Assembly (NCBI RefSeq): GCF_900102015.1
Contig: NZ_FNAT01000010.1
Coordinates: forward strand, 1 to 64,000
Direction of reading: 5' to 3'
Source: Limimaricola pyoseonensis
GTDB taxonomy: Bacteria > Pseudomonadota > Alphaproteobacteria > Rhodobacterales > Rhodobacteraceae
Length of the DNA: 64,000 nucleotides
In this document: positions 49,812 through 57,946 of the stretch, piece by piece
Layout of the letters: each line of letters starts with the position of its first letter
How positions within the stretch are numbered: position 1 is the stretch's first letter
Program-made: the position numbers and the translations under genes
Notes under the pieces: generated by a model
Database searches by the model: none
The model's input: the letters and a program-made list of their open reading frames with translations, nothing else
What the model was told of the DNA's origin: nothing

Positions 49812-50774
49812 TCAGGCGGCGAGGCCCTTCGAGCCGAGGTCGAGATACTTCTTGCGCCGGTCGGCGCGCAGGCCCTGCCCGTCGAGATCCTTCATCTCGT
49901 CCAGCATCGCCGCGATCTCGCGGCCGACCGCGTCGATCGCGGCGGTGCGGTCGCGATGCGCGCCGCCCAGCGGCTCGGCGACGATGCGGTCGCAGACGCC
50001 CAGCTCCTTGAGGTTCTGCGCCGTCAGCCGCAGCGCCTCGGCCGCCTCGCGCATCTTCTCGGCGTCCTTCCACAGGATCGAGGCGCAGCCCTCGGGCGAG
50101 ATCACCGAGTAGATCGAGTGCTCGAGCATCGCCACGCGGTTGGCGGTGGCGAAGGCCACCGCGCCGCCCGAGCCGCCCTCGCCGATGATCACCGACACCA
50201 GCGGCACCTTGACCTGCAGGCATTTCTCGGTCGAGCGCGCGATCGCCTCGGACTGGCCGCGCTCCTCGGCGCCCTTGCCGGGATAGGCGCCGGGCGTGTC
50301 GACCAGCGTCACCACCGGCAGGCCGAAGCGGTCGGCCATGTCCATCAGCCGGATCGCCTTGCGATAGCCCTCGGGCCGCGCCATGCCGAAATTGCGCTCG
50401 ATCCGGCTCTTGGTGTCATGGCCCTTCTCGTGGCCGATCACCATGACGGGGCGGCCGTTGAAGCGCGCGAGCCCGCCCATCACCGCGTGGTCGTCGGCGA
50501 AGTTGCGGTCGCCGGCCAGCGGCGTGTACTCGGTGAAGAGCCGCTCGATGTAGTCCTTGCAATGCGGCCGCTCGGGGTGGCGCGCCACCTGGCATTTCCG
50601 CCAGGGCGTCAGGTTGGCGTAGAGCTGGACCAGCATCTCGTGGCTCTTGCGGTCGAGCGCGGCGGCCTCCTTCTCGACATCCATCTCCGGGCTGCGCTGC
50701 GCCAGGGCCCGCAATTCCGCGGCCTGGCCCTCGATCTCGGCGAGCGGCTTCTCGAATTCGAGGTAGATGGTCAT
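49812..50774 (-). CDS. accA: Acetyl-CoA carboxylase carboxyltransferase subunit alpha
   Basis: 320 aa, normal length. [20 protein letters not shown], the [20 protein letters not shown] block, and [20 protein letters not shown] then [20 protein letters not shown], which build the acetyl-CoA and carboxybiotin sites. With AccD it makes malonyl-CoA for fatty-acid synthesis. accB/C/D are not in the window. A TATACG-containing promoter-like region is about 30 nt upstream. Monocistronic. Confidence 0.97.
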   Translation of the reverse strand: MTIYLEFEKPLAEIEGQAAELRALAQRSPEMDVEKEAAALDRKSHEMLVQLYANLTPWRKCQVARHPERPHCKDYIERLFTEYTPLAGDRNFADDHAVMGGLARFNGRPVMVIGHEKGHDTKSRIERNFGMARPEGYRKAIRLMDMADRFGLPVVTLVDTPGAYPGKGAEERGQSEAIARSTEKCLQVKVPLVSVIIGEGGSGGAVAFATANRVAMLEHSIYSVISPEGCASILWKDAEKMREAAEALRLTAQNLKELGVCDRIVAEPLGGAHRDRTAAIDAVGREIAAMLDEMKDLDGQGLRADRRKKYLDLGSKGLAA

Positions 50775-50803
50775 GCGACGGGCCCTTCGGTTGCGCTGCC
50801 GCC

Positions 50804-50834
50804 CGTATATGCCGCCTCCGGCGGGGCCATGCAA
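50804..50834 (-). promoter_or_regulatory. Possible accA promoter
   Basis: On the minus strand TTGCAT (50834-50829), a long 19-nt spacer and TATACG (50809-50804) followed by GGCGGC. It shares the TATACG plus GC-rich discriminator form seen before rpsU and rpmI. Spacer length makes it tentative. Confidence 0.35.
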
Positions 50835-50907
50835 CTCGTGGCCGACTTGACGCGCAGGGCGGGCGGGCCAGTGTCGGGAAGACCGGAGCGCGAGAAGGAC
50901 CCCCGCC

Positions 50908-51417
50908 ATGCCCGACCACGTGATCGCCACCGCCGCCGAGGCGCTCGAGGCCGAGGCGCTGCCGCGGCTGCGCGAGGTCCATGCCGGCGAAGACCGCCCG
51001 GCCGACGCCGTGCTGCCGCCGGCGCTGCGCCGCCCGGCCGATGCCAAGACCCCGGCCCGCTGGGCCTATGAGCGGCTGATCCTCTACATCCAGCGCTTCG
51101 AGCAGGCGCTCGACGCCGACCAGGAGGTCGCCATGGCGATGACCGGCGGCCATTCCGGCGTGCTCCGGATCGAGGGGATGGGCTATTTCGACCCCGACAT
51201 CGTGACCTTCTACGGCACCGACCCCTCGGGCGCGAAGACGCAGCTGATCCAGCACGTCACGCAGTTGTCGGTGATCCTGCGCGCCCTGCCCCGGCAGCGG
51301 CCCGAGGAACCGGCCGAGCGGATCGGCTTCCGGCTCGCGCGCGAGCTGGAGGAGACGGAGGAGGAGGACGACGCCGCCGCGCAACGCGGGCCCGATGCCG
51401 CAGGCGAGACATCGTGA
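50908..51417 (+). CDS. DUF6173 family protein
   Basis: 169 aa, soluble, no signal peptide. The conserved middle contains [40 protein letters not shown] and [20 protein letters not shown], then [11 protein letters not shown] recognise this as the DUF6173 type widespread in Rhodobacteraceae and of unknown function. The acidic C-terminal tail is variable. It lies 56 nt before the cytochrome oxidase subunit IV gene on the same strand. Confidence 0.82.
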   Translation: MPDHVIATAAEALEAEALPRLREVHAGEDRPADAVLPPALRRPADAKTPARWAYERLILYIQRFEQALDADQEVAMAMTGGHSGVLRIEGMGYFDPDIVTFYGTDPSGAKTQLIQHVTQLSVILRALPRQRPEEPAERIGFRLARELEETEEEDDAAAQRGPDAAGETS

Positions 51418-51473
51418 CAGCGTCACCGAATTGGGCTAACCCGCCCAGCGACACGCAGACGCAGGAGCCCGAC

Positions 51474-51617
51474 ATGGCCGACGATCACAAGCACGAGCAC
51501 GGCACCATGGACATCACCGAGCAGGAAAAGACCTTCGACGGGTTCATGAAGCTCACCGTCCGGGGCACCATCGCGATCATCGTCGCGCTGATCCTGCTGG
51601 CGCTGGTCAACGCCTGA
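51474..51617 (+). CDS. aa3-type cytochrome c oxidase subunit IV
   Basis: 47 aa. A His/Asp-rich start (MADDHKHEHGTMDITEQEKT) precedes one TM (IAIIVALILLALVNA). This is the small bacterial subunit IV of aa3 cytochrome c oxidase, one helix at the complex periphery, not essential for catalysis in Paracoccus. The start at 51474 is chosen because GGAG lies 8 nt upstream. The catalytic subunits are not in the window, as is usual. Confidence 0.93.
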   Translation: MADDHKHEHGTMDITEQEKTFDGFMKLTVRGTIAIIVALILLALVNA

Positions 51618-51624
51618 TCGCCCC

Positions 51625-52236
51625 ATGCATCGTCGGCTCTTCCTTGCCGCCGCGCCGCTGGCGCTGGCGGGCTGCGGCGCGGGCGAGCCGGTCTGGGCGC
51701 CCGACGACGCGCTGGCGCGCGTGGCCTACCGGCATGACGGGCCGCCGGCGCTCACCCTGATCACGGTGAAGAACCTCGGATCGGGCAACGGTGCGCATAC
51801 CGGGCTGATGATCAATGCCAGCCAGCGGGTGATGTTCGACCCGGCCGGCAGCTACGGCCATGCCTCGATCCCCGAGCGCAACGACCTGCTCTACGGCATC
51901 ACGCCCGAGGTCGAGGCCTCCTACATCTCCTACCATTCGCGCGTCTCCTTCACGACCGTCGTGCAGCGCAAGGAGGTGCCCGCCGCCACCGCCGAGCAGG
52001 CGTTCCGGCTGGCCAAGACGGCCGGGCCGGTGCCGAAGGTGCAGTGCACCCGCGCCGCCTCGCGGCTGATCTCGGCGCTGCCGGGCTTCGAGCGGGTCGG
52101 CACGACCTGGTTTCCCGACGAGCTGTCGGACCGCTTCGGCGAACTGCCCGGCGTGAGCACCCGCGAGTTCAACGAGAACGACAGCAGCAGCCTGCGCGAC
52201 GCGACGCGCTCGGTGGCGCGCCAGCTCGAGGGCTGA
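51625..52236 (+). CDS. Lipoprotein with a possible permuted papain-like (NlpC/P60-type) fold
   Basis: 203 aa. A lipoprotein signal (HRRLFLAAAPLALAGCGAGE, lipobox ALAGC) precedes a domain with GAHTGLMINASQRVMFDPAG and later VQCTRAASRLISALPGFERV then TTWFPDELSDRF. A His in GAHTGL before a Cys in QCTRAAS is the order expected of permuted NlpC/P60-like (YiiX-type) cysteine hydrolases. The assignment is my inference and no activity is shown. It starts 7 nt after cytochrome oxidase subunit IV and ends 2 nt before the convergent azlD stop. Confidence 0.72.
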   Translation: MHRRLFLAAAPLALAGCGAGEPVWAPDDALARVAYRHDGPPALTLITVKNLGSGNGAHTGLMINASQRVMFDPAGSYGHASIPERNDLLYGITPEVEASYISYHSRVSFTTVVQRKEVPAATAEQAFRLAKTAGPVPKVQCTRAASRLISALPGFERVGTTWFPDELSDRFGELPGVSTREFNENDSSSLRDATRSVARQLEG

Positions 52237-52238
52237 TC

Positions 52239-52592
52239 TCAGAGCGCCAGTGCCGCGGTCGCGCCGATCACCGCGTAGAGCACCCCCGCCCCGGCCGCCA
52301 TCGCGGCCAGCACGTTGCGCGTGACGAGCCCGACCACGATCACCGCGAGCGCGGCCAGCCCGCGCGCGAGATCGGGTTCGCCGCCGGTGGCGGCGGGCCA
52401 GAGCACGGCCGGCGCCACGAGCCCCGGCAGCACCGCCACCGCGGTGTAGCGCAGGTGGCGCAGCACCCATTCGGGTAGCGGCTTGGCGCCGATCATGCCG
52501 AGGAAGGAAAAGCGCAGCACGAAGCTGCCCGCCCCGAGCACGAGGATCACGGTCCAGATCGTGGCGGTGTCGATGTCGATGTCGGGGGTCAT
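52239..52592 (-). CDS. azlD: AzlD family small subunit of branched-chain amino acid exporter
   Basis: 117 aa with four hydrophobic helices. TIWTVILVLGAGSFVLRFSF opens it, and LRYTAVAVLPGLVAPAV is the family motif. It partners AzlC in exporting branched-chain amino acids or their analogues. The ATG overlaps the azlC stop (ATGA). Confidence 0.92.
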   Translation of the reverse strand: MTPDIDIDTATIWTVILVLGAGSFVLRFSFLGMIGAKPLPEWVLRHLRYTAVAVLPGLVAPAVLWPAATGGEPDLARGLAALAVIVVGLVTRNVLAAMAAGAGVLYAVIGATAALAL

Positions 52593-53308
52593 GCCTCGCT
52601 CCGCATCATCAGCTCGACCCTGGCCCCGACCATCATCGCCGCGACGGCGGCCAGCAGCAGGCCGAGATTGTAGGGCAGGAAGGCCAGCGCCAGCGCCAGA
52701 ACGATCGAGGTCAGCGCCGCGGCCAGATGCGCCAGCGTGCGCAGCATCGGCGCGATCAGCGCGAGGAAGGTGATCGGCACCGCGAAATCGAGCGCCATCC
52801 AGCCCGGGATCGCCGCGCCGACCAGCGCGCCGACCACGGTGAAGACGTACCACAGCGGGCAGACCGGCAGCACCGCGCCGAAGAAATAGGCGAGCTTCTG
52901 GTCGAGCCGCCAGTGCGGGTTCTCCTCGAAGCGCACCGCCGAACAGGCATAGACTTGGTCGACCAGGAAATACGCCACCAGCGCCCGCTTCCAGACCGGC
53001 GCCGCGCCCAGATGCGGCGTCAGTGAGGCCGAGTACATCGCCATGCGCAGGTTCACCGCCAGCGCCGTGGCCAACACGATCAGGAGCGGCGCCTGTTCGT
53101 TCAGCAGCTGCAGGGCGGTGAACTGCGCCGCCCCGGCGATCACCGCCACCGAGAAGGCCAGCGCCTCGAAGGCGTCGAGCCCGGCCTCGCGCGACACCAC
53201 GCCGAACAGCGTGGCGAAGGGTATGATGACGAGGATGAAGGGCGCGCCGTCCTTCAGGCCAAGCCGGAATGCGGACGGGGCGCGGCGGAGGGCGGCGGTC
53301 ATATACAT
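52589..53308 (-). CDS. azlC: AzlC family branched-chain amino acid exporter, large subunit
   Basis: 239 aa, about eight TM segments. Conserved: FILVIIPFATLFGVVSREAG (residues about 25-44), GAAQFTALQLL, and LATALAVNLRMAMYSASLTP. Exporter with AzlD. The start at 53308 (MYMTAALRR) has AGGA 8 nt upstream; the ATG two codons on (53302) is possible. Divergent from mobA across 45 bp. Confidence 0.92.
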   Translation of the reverse strand: MYMTAALRRAPSAFRLGLKDGAPFILVIIPFATLFGVVSREAGLDAFEALAFSVAVIAGAAQFTALQLLNEQAPLLIVLATALAVNLRMAMYSASLTPHLGAAPVWKRALVAYFLVDQVYACSAVRFEENPHWRLDQKLAYFFGAVLPVCPLWYVFTVVGALVGAAIPGWMALDFAVPITFLALIAPMLRTLAHLAAALTSIVLALALAFLPYNLGLLLAAVAAMMVGARVELMMRSEA

Positions 53309-53353
53309 GCTCTGGTCCTGTATTCCGCACAGGGCTATCTGGGAGGCCGGGCA

Positions 53354-53977
53354 ATGGCAAGCGCGGGAGAGACGATGGGCCAGCCGATCGAGGCACCGCC
53401 GGGAATGATTCTCGCCGGCGGTCTGTCGCGCCGCATGGGCGGCGGCGACAAGGGGCTGCTGCCGCTGGGCGGCCGGCCGCTGCTGGCGCATGTGATCGCG
53501 CGGGTGGCGCCGCAGGTGCCGCGGCTCGCGCTCAACGCCAACGGCGCGGCGGCGCGCTTCGCCGGCTTCGGTCTGCCGGTGCGGCCCGACCCCCTGCCCG
53601 GCCATCCCGGTCCGCTCGCCGGCGTGCTCGCCGCGCTCGACTGGGCGGCCGAGACCGGCGCGCCCTGGGTGCTGACCGTGCCGGCCGACACGCCCTGGCT
53701 GCCGGGCGACCTGGTGCCGCGGCTGATCCTCGCCTCGGAATCGGCGGACGGGCTGGCGCTGGCCGAAAGCGATGGCCGGGTGCACCCGGTCTGCGGCCTC
53801 TGGCCGGTGCGGCTGCGCGATCCGCTGCGCGCGGCGCTCGCCGATGGCACGCGGCGGATCGGCGACTGGGCGCAGGCGCAGGGCGCGGCGTTGGCGCGGT
53901 TTCCCGCCGGGACGCCGGAGCCCTTCGCCAATATCAACACGCCAGCGGATCTGGCCGCCGCCGAGGCCTGGACGTGA
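53354..53977 (+). CDS. mobA: Molybdenum cofactor guanylyltransferase
   Basis: 207 aa. The nucleotide loop is MILAGGLSRRMGGGDKGLLP (residues about 18-37), followed by RPDPLPGHPGPLAGVLAALD and VPADTPWLP. It attaches GMP to molybdenum-molybdopterin, giving the bis-MGD form used by DMSO-reductase-type enzymes. The upstream residues before the loop are probably variable. Its stop overlaps the acetyltransferase GTG. MoaB is at 35905. Confidence 0.95.
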   Translation: MASAGETMGQPIEAPPGMILAGGLSRRMGGGDKGLLPLGGRPLLAHVIARVAPQVPRLALNANGAAARFAGFGLPVRPDPLPGHPGPLAGVLAALDWAAETGAPWVLTVPADTPWLPGDLVPRLILASESADGLALAESDGRVHPVCGLWPVRLRDPLRAALADGTRRIGDWAQAQGAALARFPAGTPEPFANINTPADLAAAEAWT

Positions 53978-54555
53978 AGATAGAACATGGGTTCGGCGAT
54001 GCCGAGCGCGCCGAGGTGGCCGAGATGTACTGGGAGGCCTTCGGCCCGAAGCTGGGCCGCGTGCTGGGGCCGCGGCGGCGGGCGCTGGCTTTCCTGCGCG
54101 ACGCGCTCGACCCGCGCCATGCGCTGTGCGCCCGCGCCGCCGACGGCCGGCTGCTGGGCGTGGCCGGCTTCAAGACCCGGCAGGGTGCGCTGGTGGGCGG
54201 CGATCTCGCGGCGATGTCGCGCAGCTACGGGCCGGTGGGCGCGCTGTGGCGGGTCGCGCTGCTGGCGCTGCTCGAGCGCGACGTCGACAACGAGCGCTTC
54301 CTGATGGACGGGCTCTTCGTCCACGCAGCCGCGCGCGGCTGCGGCGTCGGCAGCCGGCTGCTCGAGGCGATCGCGCAGGAGGCGCGGGCGCGCGGCTACC
54401 GCGAGGTGCGGCTCGACGTGATCGACGAGAACCCGCGCGCCCGCGCGCTCTACGAGCGGCGCGGCTTCCGCGCCGTGGCCCGGCAGCGCAGCGGGCCGCT
54501 GCGCGCCGTGTTCGGTTTTCGCGCCGCGACCACCATGGTGCGCCGCATCGGCTGA
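53974..54555 (+). CDS. GNAT family N-acetyltransferase
   Basis: 193 aa from a GTG overlapping the mobA stop (GTGA). The acetyl-CoA site is AARGCGVGSRLLEAIAQEAR near residues 117-136, followed by VRLDVIDENPRARALYERRG, the classical GNAT C-terminal half. The N-terminal part (EMYWEAFGPKLGRVLG) is typical of a group with unknown substrates. A tie to Mo-cofactor metabolism rests only on the overlap. Confidence 0.88.
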   Translation: MKIEHGFGDAERAEVAEMYWEAFGPKLGRVLGPRRRALAFLRDALDPRHALCARAADGRLLGVAGFKTRQGALVGGDLAAMSRSYGPVGALWRVALLALLERDVDNERFLMDGLFVHAAARGCGVGSRLLEAIAQEARARGYREVRLDVIDENPRARALYERRGFRAVARQRSGPLRAVFGFRAATTMVRRIG

Positions 54556-54558
54556 GGC

Positions 54559-55506
54559 TCAGTCGAAGGTGCCGGCCGCCTGCCCCAGCAGCCGGAAGGC
54601 CCGGCCCGAGCGGGTCTCGGAGAGCAGGTCGATCTCCGTATCCTCGGCGCCGTCGCAATACTCCTCGAGCATCCGGTCGAAGAGCCGCAGGAAGTGGTGC
54701 ACCGTGTCGCGGAAGATGGTGTCCGAGCCGAGCCGCGCGGCCACCCGGGCCGGCTGCGCCTCGGGGTCGAGGCCGGCCAGCGGCGCCACTTCGGCGCCGC
54801 GCCCGCCCGCCGCGAGCCGGCGCCAGGCCCCGGCCGGGGCCGGCTCGGGCGACAGGTCGTCCATGTAGATGCCGTCCTGGCTGAGCAGGGTCAGCACGTC
54901 CTGGCTGGACTGCACCAGCTGCCGGCCCTGCGGGTCGCGCAGCGCCGCGCGCAGCGCCTCGAAGCCCTCGCGGTCCTGGTCGTTGTCGGGGAAGTTCAGC
55001 GCCCGCGCCATCTCGGTCCGGCTGAGTTGCGGCTGCGGCGCCGGCTCGGGCATCTCGGGCACCATGTCGGCCTCGCTCTCGGGCGCGGGCTCGGCGACGT
55101 CGTCGGCCGCGCCCTCGGGCGGCGTCACGCCGAGCTCGGCCAGAGCGGTCTCGGTGCGGCGCGTGCTGCGCTCGATCTGGGTCAGGCGCCGGTCGAGATC
55201 GGGCGGCAGGCCGCCATTCTTCGACTGCGTCCTGAGCGCGCGCTGCAGCGCCTCGATCTCGACCCTGAGCCGGTGCGAATCCTCGCGTGCGGCGCGCGAG
55301 GAATGCGCCGCGAAGACACCACTCCAGGCCAGCGCCACAGGCACCACCAGCACCAGCACGGGCCCGACCACGGCCTGCCCGCCGAGCAGCATCGCCGTCC
55401 CGGCGACCGCCACCCAGCCCAGGCTGAGCCCCGCGGCGATGCGCTCGGCGCGCCCCATGCGCTCCCAGGGGGCGCCGGGCGCCGGTTTGTGCGGGCTGTC
55501 GCTCAT
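54559..55506 (-). CDS. Membrane protein with coiled coil, unknown
   Basis: 315 aa. Two adjacent N-terminal TMs (IAAGLSLGWVAVAGTAMLLG and VGPVLVLVVPVALAWSGVF, about residues 23-65), then a coiled coil (EDSHRLRVEIEALQRALR, and LTQIERSTRRTETALAELG), an acidic linker, and a C-terminal helical domain (REGFEALRAALRDPQGRQLV, DTVHHFLRLFDRMLEEYCDG). I know this layout only from uncharacterised Rhodobacteraceae genes. Ends 27 nt from greA on the same strand; its stop is 4 nt from the convergent acetyltransferase. Confidence 0.75.
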   Translation of the reverse strand: MSDSPHKPAPGAPWERMGRAERIAAGLSLGWVAVAGTAMLLGGQAVVGPVLVLVVPVALAWSGVFAAHSSRAAREDSHRLRVEIEALQRALRTQSKNGGLPPDLDRRLTQIERSTRRTETALAELGVTPPEGAADDVAEPAPESEADMVPEMPEPAPQPQLSRTEMARALNFPDNDQDREGFEALRAALRDPQGRQLVQSSQDVLTLLSQDGIYMDDLSPEPAPAGAWRRLAAGGRGAEVAPLAGLDPEAQPARVAARLGSDTIFRDTVHHFLRLFDRMLEEYCDGAEDTEIDLLSETRSGRAFRLLGQAAGTFD

Positions 55507-55533
55507 GACGCCTCCGCGACCGCCGGCGCGGTC

Positions 55534-56004
55534 TCAGCTATAGGTGACGCTCAGGATCTCGTAGGACTTCTCGCCGCCCGGGGTGCGCACCTCGACGCTG
55601 TCGCCCTCGTCCTTGCCGATCAGCGCGCGCGCCAGCGGCGACTTGATGTTGAGACGGCCGTTCTCGATGTCGGCCTCGTACTCGCCGACGATCTGGTAGG
55701 TCTTCTCCTCGTCGGTGTCCTCGTCGACCAGCTTGACCGTGGCGCCGAACTTGATGCTGCCCGACAGCTTCGACGGGTCGATCACGTCGGCGAGGCCGAT
55801 CACGCCCTCGAGCTCCTTGATCCGGCCCTCGATGAAGCTCTGCTTCTCCTTGGCCGAATGGTACTCGGCGTTCTCCGACAGGTCGCCATGCGCGCGCGCC
55901 TCGGAGATCGCCGCGATGATCTCGGGGCGCTCCACCGATTTGAGGTGCTTCAGCTCCGCGTCGATCTTCGCGAAACCGGCGCGGGTCAGCGGGATCTTTT
56001 CCAT
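55534..56004 (-). CDS. greA: Transcription elongation factor GreA
   Basis: 156 aa. The N-terminal coiled-coil hairpin ([20 protein letters not shown], with [20 protein letters not shown] holding the acidic tip residues D and E) enters the RNA polymerase secondary channel and stimulates transcript cleavage. The C-terminal FKBP-like domain (about 80-156) includes [15 protein letters not shown]. Normal length. AAGGCTCGAGAAG precedes the ATG. Divergent from ETF-QO. Confidence 0.96.
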   Translation of the reverse strand: MEKIPLTRAGFAKIDAELKHLKSVERPEIIAAISEARAHGDLSENAEYHSAKEKQSFIEGRIKELEGVIGLADVIDPSKLSGSIKFGATVKLVDEDTDEEKTYQIVGEYEADIENGRLNIKSPLARALIGKDEGDSVEVRTPGGEKSYEILSVTYS

Positions 56005-56176
56005 CTTCTCGAGCCTTTCCCCCCGGTCCGGGGCCGTGAAATACCGGACGTTCTAACCGTGCCGCCGGGGCCGAAGTCAAGACCGGGGGAACAGCGTGGC
56101 GCCGGGTCGCAATTGTAAGCGCCCGGCACATGCGATACCCCCGTCCCCGGAGCAGGAGAGCCAGCAGGGACGAGAC

Positions 56177-57847
56177 ATGACCGACACCGCCAGCCAGACC
56201 CAGACCGCCCCCGAGCGCGAGTCGATGGAGTACGACGTCGTCATCGTCGGCGCCGGCCCCGCCGGCCTGTCGGCGGCGATCCGCTGCAAGCAGCTCGACC
56301 CCGAGATGTCGGTGGTGGTGCTCGAGAAGGGCTCCGAGGTCGGCGCGCATATCCTGTCGGGCGCGGTGCTCGACCCGGTGGGCCTCGACAAGCTGCTGCC
56401 CGACTGGCGCGAGATGGGCGCGCCGATCACCGTGCCGGTCAAGGAAGACCAGTTCCTGATGCTGGGCGAGGCCGGCTCGGTCCGCCTGCCCAACGCCATC
56501 ATGCCGCCGCTGATGAACAACCACGGCAACTACATCGTCTCGATGGGCAATGTCTGCCGCTGGATGGCCGAGAAGGCCGAGGAGCTGGGCGTCGAGATCT
56601 TCCCCGGCATGGCCTGCTCGGAGATCGTCTGGGGCAAGGGCGGCGAGGTCGCGGGCGTGGTCGCGGGCGAGTTCGGCAAGAACGCCGACGGTACCCCCGG
56701 CCCGGGCTACGAGCCGGGCATGGAGCTTCTGGGCAAGTACGTCTTCCTCGGCGAGGGCGTGCGCGGCTCGCTGTCCAAGCAGGTGATCGAGCGCTTCGAG
56801 CTCGACAAGGGGGCCGAGCCGCAGAAATACGGCCTCGGCATGAAGGAGATCTGGGAGATCGACCCGGCCAAGCACCACGAGGGCCGCGTCGTGCACACCA
56901 TGGGCTGGCCGCTCGGCAAGAACGCCGGCGGCGGGTCGTTCATCTACCACCTCGACAACAACCAGGTCTATGTCGGCTTCGTCGTGCACCTGGGCTACGC
57001 CAACCCCTATCTCCGCCCCTACCAGGAGTTCCAGCGCTTCAAGCACCACCCGGTGGTGGCCGAGCTTCTGAAGGGCGGCAAGCGCGTGGCCTACGGCGCC
57101 CGCGCGATCACCGAGGGCGGCTGGCAGTCGCTCCCGAAGACCGCCTTCCCGGGCGGCACGCTCCTGGGCTGCGCGGCCGGCATGGTCAACGTCCCGCGCA
57201 TCAAGGGCAACCACAACGCCATGCTGTCGGGCATCGCCGCGGCCGAGGCCGCCCATGCCGCGCTCGCCAAGGGCCGCCACGGCGACGTGCTCGAGGCCTA
57301 TGACGGCACGGTGCGCGGCGGCGAGATCGGCAAGGATCTCAAGCGCGTGCGCAACGTCAAGCCGCTCTGGTCGCGCTACGGGCTGACCGCCTCGATGGTG
57401 CTGGGCGGGTTCGACATGTGGACCAACACGCTGGGCTTCTCGGTGATGGGCACGCTGGGTCACGGCAAGTCCGACGCCGAGGCGACCGAGCCGGCAGAGA
57501 AGCACCAGGAGATCGCCTATCCCAAGCCGGACGGCGTGCTGAGCTTCGACCGCCTGACCAATGTCAGCTTCTCGGGTACCAACCACGAGGAAAGCCAGCC
57601 CTGCCATCTCAAGCTCAAGGATCCGAGCATCCCGATCGCGCGCAACCTGCCGGTCTATGCCGAGCCGGCGCAGCGCTACTGCCCGGCCGGGGTCTACGAG
57701 GTGGTCGAGAAGGAGGGCGGTCCCGAATTTGTGATCAACTTCCAGAACTGCGTCCACTGCAAGACCTGCGACATCAAGGACCCTTCGCAGAACATCGTCT
57801 GGACGGTGCCGCAGGGCGGCGACGGGCCGAACTACCCGAACATGTGA
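56177..57847 (+). CDS. Electron-transferring-flavoprotein dehydrogenase (ETF-ubiquinone oxidoreductase)
   Basis: 556 aa. The FAD dinucleotide motif is VVIVGAGPAGLSAAIRC (residues about 21-37). The ubiquinone-binding/membrane surface lies in the middle (GWPLGKNAGGGSFIYHLDNN). The C-terminal ferredoxin-like domain carries the 4Fe-4S ligands in QRYCPAGVYEVV and FQNCVHCKTCDIKDPSQNIV. It moves electrons from ETF into ubiquinone on the inner-membrane face. The start at 56177 fits the family and follows CAGGGACGAG. etfBA is at the other end of the window. Confidence 0.97.
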   Translation: MTDTASQTQTAPERESMEYDVVIVGAGPAGLSAAIRCKQLDPEMSVVVLEKGSEVGAHILSGAVLDPVGLDKLLPDWREMGAPITVPVKEDQFLMLGEAGSVRLPNAIMPPLMNNHGNYIVSMGNVCRWMAEKAEELGVEIFPGMACSEIVWGKGGEVAGVVAGEFGKNADGTPGPGYEPGMELLGKYVFLGEGVRGSLSKQVIERFELDKGAEPQKYGLGMKEIWEIDPAKHHEGRVVHTMGWPLGKNAGGGSFIYHLDNNQVYVGFVVHLGYANPYLRPYQEFQRFKHHPVVAELLKGGKRVAYGARAITEGGWQSLPKTAFPGGTLLGCAAGMVNVPRIKGNHNAMLSGIAAAEAAHAALAKGRHGDVLEAYDGTVRGGEIGKDLKRVRNVKPLWSRYGLTASMVLGGFDMWTNTLGFSVMGTLGHGKSDAEATEPAEKHQEIAYPKPDGVLSFDRLTNVSFSGTNHEESQPCHLKLKDPSIPIARNLPVYAEPAQRYCPAGVYEVVEKEGGPEFVINFQNCVHCKTCDIKDPSQNIVWTVPQGGDGPNYPNM

Positions 57848-57946
57848 TCGCGGGAATCCGCTTGTCGCGGGGAACCCAAGTTGCGCGACGTCGCTTCACT
57901 CTCTAGCCTGTTACCACAACGAGACCGGTAACGGCGGAGAGAAGCG

